A DNA stretch of 5,339 bases from contig JASLHQ010000218.1 of assembly GCA_030152265.1 (NCBI GenBank), positions 1-5,339 on the forward strand. Reading direction: 5' to 3'. The translations under genes and the position numbers were made by a program. The notes under the pieces are model-generated. The model made no database searches. It was not told where the DNA came from and saw only the letters and a list, made by a program, of their open reading frames with translations. The stretch is from Savagea sp. (GTDB lineage Bacteria; Bacillota; Bacilli; Bacillales_A; Planococcaceae). Below, in pieces: positions 1-4,751 of this stretch; position 1 is the stretch's first letter; each line of letters begins with the position of its first letter.

Positions 1-1066
1 TGGGATTTCGACAACAATTTATGAAAGCACTTCTTCTTTCAAACCGTTAGGCGCTGGGATTGGCATCGGTTCGAATGCGATGCTCGCCTTGCAACAAATG
101 GAAGTCGGAGAATCGATTTTAGCGCACGGCTTACCGCTCCACGAACAACGATTTTATAACGGGAAAGGAAAATTGATGAATACGATCGATTTCACCCGTT
201 TAAAAAAGCAATTCGGTGAGGAAACGATTACGATTCAGCGTGCCGATTTACATGAAGCCCTTTTTGAAGCGGTTCCTTCTGCTTCATTTCATTTCAATAA
301 ACGAGTCGAACATTTTACACAAAATGAAGATCGTGTCACGTTAAATTTTACAGACGGGACGGTAGCGACACATGAATTCGTCATCGCAGCAGATGGCATT
401 CATTCTCTTTTCCGCCAACAACTCGTACCGAACTCTTCTCCACGCTACGCAGGATACACATGTTGGCGTGGCATCTCACAAAATGACGGAGATGTCCCAC
501 TACACGTTTCAAGTGAAGCATGGTCGACGGACGGGCGTTTCGGGTGGGCTCCTTTACATAATGGCGAGGTGTACTGGTTTGCTTGTGTCAATGCGCGCGA
601 AGGAGATGCCTTTTATGCAAATTTATCTCCTCGTGAAGTAGCCGCACAGTTCAAACATTTCGGTCCTACTGTCGAACGGCTCATTCAAGAGACGAAAGAC
701 GATTATTTCTTACATCACGATTTATATGATATTGCGCCTCTTTCTACTTTCCATTACGGACGCATTTTATTGTTAGGGGACGCCGCTCATGCGACGACAC
801 CGAATATGGGACAAGGTGCTGGACAATCGATTGAAGATGCGTATGAATTAATGCTCGCTTTTGAACGGGAAGATACGTGGGAACTCATTGCAGAGCGGTA
901 CGATGCATACCGTGTTCCGAAAACGAAAAAGGTCATCAATATTTCGAGACAAATCGGTTGGGCGGCACAATGGGACCAGCGCTGGCTCGTCACATTGCGC
1001 GACACGATTTTTCCTTACGTTCCGAAATCGTTACTTTTTCAAAGACTTACCTTTCTTTTCAAATAA
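1..1066 (+). CDS. FAD-dependent aromatic-ring-hydroxylase-type monooxygenase, 5'-truncated
   Basis: This is a class A flavoprotein monooxygenase of the salicylate hydroxylase/zeaxanthin epoxidase/YetM type. Such enzymes use NAD(P)H and O2 to hydroxylate or epoxidise a substrate. The reading frame is open from base 2, giving 354 visible residues, and it clearly continues upstream. The ATG at base 80 is internal, because the preceding codons already read YES...PLGAGIGIGSNA, the family segment just after the acidic residue that binds the FAD ribose. Only about 25 N-terminal residues, including the GxGxxG dinucleotide motif, are outside the window. Visible motifs, counted from base 2, are a conserved Arg in IQRADLHEAL (around residue 80), the DG motif AADGIHSLFR (Asp131) and the FAD-binding GD motif LLLGDAAHATTPNMGQGAG (Gly259-Asp260). 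The family normally has about 370-400 residues, so it appears otherwise intact. The substrate cannot be read from the sequence. No terminator separates it from the dehydrogenase 45 nt downstream, so the two are probably cotranscribed. Confidence 0.92.
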   Translation, partial: GISTTIYESTSSFKPLGAGIGIGSNAMLALQQMEVGESILAHGLPLHEQRFYNGKGKLMNTIDFTRLKKQFGEETITIQRADLHEALFEAVPSASFHFNKRVEHFTQNEDRVTLNFTDGTVATHEFVIAADGIHSLFRQQLVPNSSPRYAGYTCWRGISQNDGDVPLHVSSEAWSTDGRFGWAPLHNGEVYWFACVNAREGDAFYANLSPREVAAQFKHFGPTVERLIQETKDDYFLHHDLYDIAPLSTFHYGRILLLGDAAHATTPNMGQGAGQSIEDAYELMLAFEREDTWELIAERYDAYRVPKTKKVINISRQIGWAAQWDQRWLVTLRDTIFPYVPKSLLFQRLTFLFK

Positions 1067-1096
1067 GTTCATTCTATACTGAAGACAACACAACTT

Positions 1097-1103
1097 AAGG
1101 GGG
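1097..1103 (+). promoter_or_regulatory. Ribosome binding site of the YkwC-like dehydrogenase
   Basis: The G-rich AAGGGGG sits 8 nt before the ATG at 1112 and fixes the start of the dehydrogenase. Confidence 0.75.
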
Positions 1104-1111
1104 TTATTTGG

Positions 1112-1984
1112 ATGCAAATTGGATTTATCGGTACAGGGGTTATGGGAAGTGGCATGATTCGCAACTTACGAAAAGCAGGATTTGAAGTGAATATGTACAA
1201 CAGAACGCGTGCGAAAGCGGAAGCACTCGAAGAAACAGGGGCTCGCGTGCTCGATACAGTGAAAGAAATCGCTGAAACGAGCGACGTCATTATGACGATT
1301 GTCGGCTATCCGATCGACGTGGAGGAAACGTATTTCGGAGCGGACGGCTTATTGGAAAACGCTAAAGAAGGGACGATCTTTATCGATCTTACAACTTCGA
1401 GCCCATTATTAGCAGAGAAGATTGGCGAAAGCGCTGCAAAACGCAATATGTTCGCTTTAGATGCGCCTGTTTCTGGGGGAGACATCGGTGCGAAAAATGG
1501 AACATTGTCGATCATGGTCGGTGGCGACGAAGCGGCTTACGAAAAAGTGCAGCCGATTTTCCAAGCGATCGGACAAAATATCATGTTGCACGGTCCTGCG
1601 GGATCTGGACAACATGCGAAAATGAGCAATCAAATCGCCGTCGCTGGTACGATGTTATCCGTTTCGGAAGCGCTCCTTTACGCGAACAAAACAGGGCTTG
1701 ATCCAGAACGAGCGCGCCAAACAATCGCCCCAGGTGCTGGTGGGAGCTGGACGATGGACAATCTCGGACCGCGCATGTTAAAAGGCGATACGGATCCTGG
1801 ATTTTTCGTCAAACATTTCGTGAAAGATATGCGCATCGCACAAGAAGTCGCGAAAGAACTCAATTTCAAAACACCAGGACTTGACTTGGCACTCGAATTG
1901 TACGAACAAATCGAAAGGGAAGGTCTTGGAGAACGAGGAACTCAAGTCATTTATGACTGGCTTTTATCCCAACAACGTTCATAA
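1112..1984 (+). CDS. ykwC: NAD(P)-dependent beta-hydroxyacid dehydrogenase (3-hydroxyisobutyrate dehydrogenase superfamily, YkwC-like)
   Basis: This 290-residue protein is a complete cytosolic member of the beta-hydroxyacid dehydrogenase family (3-hydroxyisobutyrate, tartronate semialdehyde and related reductases). The N-terminal Rossmann domain starts with GFIGTGVMGSGM (residues 4-15). An NRT segment at 30-32, at the end of the second strand, suggests NADP(H) preference by analogy with relatives. The substrate-binding signature DAPVSGG is at 117-123. The catalytic lysine is Lys170 in GSGQHAKMSNQ, where the usual KxxNN is KxxNQ. The C-terminal helical domain carries GAGGSW (208-213) and a conserved VKHFVKDM segment (233-240). 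Segments such as GYPIDVEETYFG and the length match my recollection of Bacillus subtilis YkwC, a member with no established substrate. The start is supported by an AAGGGGG ribosome binding site at 1097-1103, 8 nt before the ATG. The gene is probably cotranscribed with the monooxygenase, which suggests a shared oxidative or catabolic route, but this is inference. Confidence 0.93.
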   Translation: MQIGFIGTGVMGSGMIRNLRKAGFEVNMYNRTRAKAEALEETGARVLDTVKEIAETSDVIMTIVGYPIDVEETYFGADGLLENAKEGTIFIDLTTSSPLLAEKIGESAAKRNMFALDAPVSGGDIGAKNGTLSIMVGGDEAAYEKVQPIFQAIGQNIMLHGPAGSGQHAKMSNQIAVAGTMLSVSEALLYANKTGLDPERARQTIAPGAGGSWTMDNLGPRMLKGDTDPGFFVKHFVKDMRIAQEVAKELNFKTPGLDLALELYEQIEREGLGERGTQVIYDWLLSQQRS

Positions 1985-1985
1985 G

Positions 1986-2017
1986 AAAAGCTCGGACATC
2001 ATCGTCCGAGCTTTTTT
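1986..2017. terminator. Bidirectional intrinsic terminator between convergent genes
   Basis: Two 12-nt arms, AAAAGCTCGGAC (1986-1997) and GTCCGAGCTTTT (2004-2015), pair perfectly around the 6-nt loop ATCATC. A run of six T follows on the plus strand (2012-2017). On the minus strand the AAAA at 1986-1989 gives a shorter U-tract after the same stem. It lies directly after the stop of the dehydrogenase (1982-1984) and directly before the minus-strand stop at 2018-2020, so it can end transcription from both sides. It should be most efficient for the plus-strand operon. Confidence 0.93.
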
Positions 2018-2515
2018 CTATCCATCGAGTTGTTCGAGCAATCGTTCTGTCGCTTCCGTATCCGCCCATAAAATGTAGCGGTTTTTCGGCCAGTAAATGA
2101 TGAGCGGTTGACCTTCTTTCATAAAGGAATACGTACGAATGACCGTATCATCGAGATGATTTTGAGCAATCCACTGTTGCCACTCACGTTCATCGCCGTC
2201 CCATTGTAAAATATGAACATCGTACAATTTTTTCCCATCGATTCGATATTCGATTTCATGTAATGGTGCGTTGACGAATTGTTTACGCTCTTTTTTAGAT
2301 AATTCCATAATGAACGATACCGGATTTTTTTCGACATACGATTTCGCTTGCTCTCCTTCAAAAAAAGTTTTTCCATCGACGACAATTTCATCGACTTGAT
2401 CGATTTGATTCATAACGTTCGTTAATTGCTTTTGAAAGGAATCTCCAAAAATAAATAAACCGACTACGATGACGAGAATAAAACCGACGATATTCCCTAC
2501 TACTTTCCAATTCAA
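2018..2515 (-). CDS. Hypothetical membrane-anchored protein with extracytoplasmic domain
   Basis: This 165-residue protein belongs to no family I recognise. Residues 5-24 form one hydrophobic helix (glycine- and valine-rich, ending LFIFG) after a short N-terminus with one lysine. No lipobox or clear signal peptidase site follows, so it is probably an uncleaved anchor with about 140 residues outside the membrane. The outer part is polar and mixed alpha/beta in character. It has a segment VDEIVVDGKTFFEG (41-54), a tryptophan-rich stretch DGDEREWQQW (106-115) and a strand-like KEGQPLIIYW (133-142). The start is a TTG at 2515. An in-frame TAG 12 nt upstream (2525-2527) excludes any earlier start, and later starts would remove the helix. 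The ribosome binding site is weak (AGTAGGCG, about 2522-2529), but a good minus-strand promoter lies at the right distance. It converges on the dehydrogenase gene and diverges from the lipoprotein gene. Confidence 0.8.
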   Translation of the reverse strand: MNWKVVGNIVGFILVIVVGLFIFGDSFQKQLTNVMNQIDQVDEIVVDGKTFFEGEQAKSYVEKNPVSFIMELSKKERKQFVNAPLHEIEYRIDGKKLYDVHILQWDGDEREWQQWIAQNHLDDTVIRTYSFMKEGQPLIIYWPKNRYILWADTEATERLLEQLDG

Positions 2516-2546
2516 AGACGTCGCCTACTTTTCTACTATTTTCTTC

Positions 2547-2575
2547 ATCGTAACAATTTTCAAAATGAGAGTCAA
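2547..2575 (-). promoter_or_regulatory. Sigma-A type extended -10 promoter for the membrane-anchored protein
   Basis: On the minus strand, -35 TTGACT (2570-2575) and -10 TACGAT (2547-2552) are separated by exactly 17 nt. TG one base before the -10 makes it an extended -10 promoter. Transcription would begin near 2540 and leave a leader of about 25 nt before the TTG at 2515. This supports that unusual start codon. Confidence 0.65.
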
Positions 2576-2589
2576 TGTGCAGTTTGACG

Positions 2590-2618
2590 TTCAACTTGCC
2601 AATCACTCATGGTAAAAT
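2590..2618 (+). promoter_or_regulatory. Sigma-A type extended -10 promoter for the lipoprotein gene
   Basis: The -10 TAAAAT (2613-2618) is preceded by TG at 2610-2611, giving the extended TGnTAAAAT form. A weak -35 TTCAAC (2590-2595) lies 17 nt upstream, and the extended -10 may make up for it. A better-looking TTGACG at 2584-2589 is 23 nt from the -10, too far for a normal spacer. Transcription would start near 2625, leaving a short leader of about 15 nt. Confidence 0.5.
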
Positions 2619-2639
2619 AAGCGATAGAAAGGCGGTTTT

Positions 2640-3221
2640 ATGTTGAATAAAAAGTTAATGACTCTCCTGATCGTCAGCGTACTTCTCGTTCTGACTGCTT
2701 GTCAAAATGAGAAAAAAATAAAACGTGAAGAAACCGTGCATACAGCGGAAATAGAAGATTTTGAGTTTACGCTGGCGGATGCGAAGACAAATTACTATAC
2801 GGGTGAACAAATTGAGATTCTCGCCTTGCTCCAATACAATGGCGAAGAAGCGACATTTGCGACTTTCGACTCTTCGTGGGTCACTTTCCATACACGTCGC
2901 ATCGACGAACGATTTGAGTACACGTCTCCCCCGAGCGGATCGGCGCGACGCATTACGTTACAACCTGAACAAATGCTCGTTGAACCGTATCAATTCAAAG
3001 CACTTCCGCACATTCAAGGTATCGGAAAGCCTTACACAGACGAACATGTTGCCGCTTTAAATGCAGGGGATTTTGAGCCAGGAGAATATGAAGTGGATGC
3101 TATTTTTCAATTTAACATTCTCGGCGAAAATGAAAATACGTTCAATGTTACATTGTCGACGACATTTACGGTGACAGAGAAAGAAGGAACGAAACAAGAA
3201 AAGAAAAAACGAGAAGACTGA
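2640..3221 (+). CDS. Hypothetical lipoprotein with a beta-rich extracytoplasmic domain
   Basis: This 193-residue protein has a classical lipoprotein signal: basic MLNKKL, a hydrophobic core (residues 6-18) and lipobox LTAC (18-21). Lipidated Cys21 would become the mature N-terminus on the outer face of the membrane. After a charged linker, residues about 38-178 alternate hydrophobic and polar residues, as in a beta-sandwich. The pattern YYTGEQIEILALLQYNGEE (52-70), a LQPEQ turn (107-111) and FEPGEYEVDAIFQF (145-158) recall Ig-like or BsuPI-like domains, in which PGxY precedes the last strands. I would not name a family from this alone. The tail is lysine-rich (KQEKKKRED). The ATG has a modest ribosome binding site (AAAGGCGG) and is placed just after the extended -10 promoter. 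Its last codons form the left arm of the terminator shared with the racemase gene. Function is unknown. It is divergent from another surface protein of unknown role. Confidence 0.85.
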   Translation: MLNKKLMTLLIVSVLLVLTACQNEKKIKREETVHTAEIEDFEFTLADAKTNYYTGEQIEILALLQYNGEEATFATFDSSWVTFHTRRIDERFEYTSPPSGSARRITLQPEQMLVEPYQFKALPHIQGIGKPYTDEHVAALNAGDFEPGEYEVDAIFQFNILGENENTFNVTLSTTFTVTEKEGTKQEKKKRED

Positions 3222-3239
3222 TCACTTCTCGTTTTTTTT
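3204..3239. terminator. Bidirectional terminator overlapping both convergent coding ends
   Basis: The arms AAAAAACGAGAAG (3204-3216) and CTTCTCGTTTTTT (3225-3237) are perfect complements around the 8-nt loop ACTGATCA. T tracts occur on both strands (T8 at 3232-3239 on plus; the A run 3204-3209 on minus). The loop holds the TGA of the lipoprotein gene (3219-3221) and the TGA of the racemase gene (3222-3224, minus). The stem therefore encodes the final residues of both proteins, and one element ends both transcripts. Confidence 0.9.
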
Positions 3240-4289
3240 CATTTCTTCAATCGTAACGTAAGGCGATGTCGTCAAGCGCAATAAGGCCGCGTATTGAATG
3301 TGAAAAGTGATAATGGAATGAACGTCGATATCCTCTTGGCAATCCGTCACATCTAAAATGGTATAATCGCTACACCAACCGATTATTTCGATATTCGGAT
3401 CTACCGGCCAAATCGCTTCAACCGCAACATCTTGCGCCCCGATATGAATGATGACCCGCTTGCGTAGCCCATCTCGATTTTGCCGAACCTCTTGTTGAAA
3501 AGTACGCGCACTGCACGTCCCTGATGGTCGTTCTTCTTTCCATTCTACTTCGACGACTTGCACATGCAATTCGAATACGTCTTGACGCATCTTTGGCAAT
3601 GCTTCCCCATACGAAGCTTCCACACCGAATAACAACGCTTCACCGATTCGTAACTCCGTCACATACGGCAGAGGTTTTTCATTCCACAATGTTTGCAAAA
3701 CACTAGAACTTCCTCCTGAATAAACGTCATACTTTCGAGGAAGACGTTCGACAAAGGATGCCCACTCTTGCATCTTCTCTTCATCTGGCACGACTCCGTT
3801 AAAACAAGTGACGTTCATTCCAACTCCGGCTACTTGAATATGTGTAAGCTCGTCCAAACGTTTTAATAATTGCGCTGCCTTTTCTTGCGATATGCCTTCA
3901 CGTCGGTCACCCAGCTCGATAAACACGATGATGGGCTGTATAATATTTTTACTTTTTGCTTCTTCATTCAATAAATGCGCTACCTCATATGACGTGACGA
4001 CGATGCGTGTCGCTACACCTACGACATATGGAACTTCTTCTCTCGTCGGAATTCGAATGAGATCAACATGAATATTCGGAAAGCGTTCTTTCATTTCATG
4101 AATATGTTGCCACTTCGAATCTGCAAAATGAGTCATGCCCGATTGAACTAATGTTTCCACGATCGGTAAATGCGCACAAAAACCTTTCGTCACCGCAATC
4201 CACTGCAACCCTTGCCTCTGACAATATAAATCGAGTGTTTCAACATTTTGTTGCAATGCTTCTCGTTTCCAAAGTAATTTCGGATACAT
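3222..4289 (-). CDS. PLP-dependent amino acid racemase, ornithine racemase/YhfX-like (alanine racemase N-terminal fold)
   Basis: This 355-residue cytosolic enzyme has the fold-type III alanine racemase barrel. It looks most like the family of clostridial ornithine racemase (Orr), which interconverts L- and D-ornithine. It opens with MYPKLLW. The PLP lysine is Lys35 in AVTKG, followed by an ADS segment (56-58). Later family motifs are LGDRREGI (126-133, like the LGDxREG of Orr), MNVTCFNGVVP (158-168), SGGSSS (191-196), LRIGEALLFG (213-222), GWCSDYTILDVTD (304-316) and a C-terminal LTTSPYV (339-345). I chose the ATG at 4289 over an in-frame GTG at 4298 because that GTG lies inside the ribosome binding site. 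Substrate identity is uncertain: homology does not separate ornithine from alanine or other amino acids. None of the ornithine fermentation genes (oraSE, ord, ortAB) is visible. It is probably cotranscribed with the small membrane protein 65 nt upstream, since I see no terminator between them and no convincing promoter of its own. Confidence 0.88.
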   Translation of the reverse strand: MYPKLLWKREALQQNVETLDLYCQRQGLQWIAVTKGFCAHLPIVETLVQSGMTHFADSKWQHIHEMKERFPNIHVDLIRIPTREEVPYVVGVATRIVVTSYEVAHLLNEEAKSKNIIQPIIVFIELGDRREGISQEKAAQLLKRLDELTHIQVAGVGMNVTCFNGVVPDEEKMQEWASFVERLPRKYDVYSGGSSSVLQTLWNEKPLPYVTELRIGEALLFGVEASYGEALPKMRQDVFELHVQVVEVEWKEERPSGTCSARTFQQEVRQNRDGLRKRVIIHIGAQDVAVEAIWPVDPNIEIIGWCSDYTILDVTDCQEDIDVHSIITFHIQYAALLRLTTSPYVTIEEMKKNEK

Positions 4290-4292
4290 ATT

Positions 4293-4304
4293 GATCACCT
4301 CCCT
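4293..4304 (-). promoter_or_regulatory. Strong ribosome binding site that decides the racemase start
   Basis: On the minus strand, AGGGAGGTGATC is close to the full complement of the 16S rRNA 3' end. The GGAGG core (4298-4302) ends 8 nt before the ATG at 4289, which is ideal. The alternative GTG at 4298 starts on the last G of this core and is therefore not usable with it. Confidence 0.88.
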
Positions 4305-4354
4305 CTCTTAATTCCCTATCGTGAAATAAGCGAAACAAAAAGAGGAGGAACCGT

Positions 4355-4585
4355 TTAAACCGCTGCTTTCGACATACGTTTACGCTTCATTATAATAGCG
4401 AGAAGAAGGATCGCGATAGGAAGCAAACCGATATAGCGAATGGCCACTGGAAACCCTAAAAAATAATAAGAAAATGGTAAAAATAAAATAGCACTAATTA
4501 CAACATATTTCGGTGAGCGACGAGATAAACCGAATGCTAACGTCATAAGCGCTGCTAAAATAGAACCGTACCAAAGGAATACCAT
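4355..4585 (-). CDS. Small integral membrane protein, hypothetical
   Basis: This 76-residue, very hydrophobic protein has three probable helices: about residues 3-20 (FLWYGSILAALMTLAFGL), 27-47 and 52-66. A basic loop SRRSPK lies between helices 1 and 2, and a basic tail KRKRMSK follows helix 3. The positive-inside rule places both the loop and the tail in the cytoplasm and the N-terminus outside. I do not recognise the family, and short three-helix proteins of this kind are common in Bacillaceae. That it is a real gene is supported by an AAAGGAG ribosome binding site 8 nt before the ATG at 4585 and by a good sigma-A promoter just upstream. It ends 65 nt before the racemase gene on the same strand with no terminator between, so the two may share a transcript. 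No functional link is proven. Confidence 0.8.
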   Translation of the reverse strand: MVFLWYGSILAALMTLAFGLSRRSPKYVVISAILFLPFSYYFLGFPVAIRYIGLLPIAILLLAIIMKRKRMSKAAV

Positions 4586-4611
4586 ATTACATGCTCCTTT
4601 CTTTTTCTTTT

Positions 4612-4640
4612 ATTATAGTTTATTTTTACCATATATACAA
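4612..4640 (-). promoter_or_regulatory. Sigma-A promoter for the small membrane protein (and probably the racemase)
   Basis: On the minus strand, -35 TTGTAT (4635-4640) and a perfect -10 TATAAT (4612-4617) are 17 nt apart in AT-rich DNA. Transcription should start near 4605, about 20 nt before the ATG at 4585. It lies after the opuAC terminator, so it starts a new transcription unit. Confidence 0.75.
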
Positions 4641-4675
4641 AAAACACCTTATTATTCCCAAAATAGTTTTCAATC

Positions 4676-4713
4676 AAAAAAGCATTTTCCGTTCAATTGT
4701 AAACGGAAAATGC
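4676..4713 (-). terminator. Intrinsic terminator of opuAC
   Basis: On the minus strand, the arms GCATTTTCCGTT (4702-4713) and AACGGAAAATGC (4682-4693) pair perfectly around an 8-nt loop and are followed by six T (4676-4681). It lies 38 nt after the opuAC stop and before the promoter of the next gene, so it separates the two units. The rest of the 166 bp gap between genes (4586-4751) is AT-rich and holds only this terminator and that promoter. Confidence 0.92.
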
Positions 4714-4751
4714 CTCTGCTATTCACCCTATTTATTAAAAAATAGAGCGTA

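Noticed and set aside
372..641. Plus-strand 89-codon frame inside the monooxygenase gene
   Set aside because: It is out of frame within a well-supported gene, with no ribosome binding site or recognisable domain. It is a shadow frame.
80..1066. ATG at 80 as the start of the monooxygenase
   Set aside because: The frame is open upstream to base 2 and encodes conserved family sequence (YES...PLGAGI), so the true start is outside the window.
1052..1080. Possible promoter before the dehydrogenase (TATACT at 1075-1080)
   Set aside because: The -10 is acceptable, but the -35 at a 17-nt spacing is TTTCTT, a poor match, and there is no extended -10. Cotranscription with the monooxygenase is simpler.
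861..1290. Short frames on both strands across the monooxygenase/dehydrogenase junction
   Set aside because: They overlap two well-supported genes and have low-complexity, arginine/serine-rich translations typical of shadow frames.
2119..2606. Minus-strand frames overlapping the membrane-anchored protein gene
   Set aside because: They run in the other frames of the same strand. The frame with a membrane helix, a promoter and a terminator fitted to it is clearly better.
4290..4298. GTG at 4298 as the racemase start
   Set aside because: It would start inside the GGAGG ribosome binding core. The ATG at 4289 has ideal 8-nt spacing and gives the family-typical MYPK N-terminus.
4353..4360. Palindrome GTTTAAAC at the end of the small membrane protein gene
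   Set aside because: Only 8 bp are symmetrical, with no loop and no directly following T tract, so it is neither a terminator nor a convincing operator.
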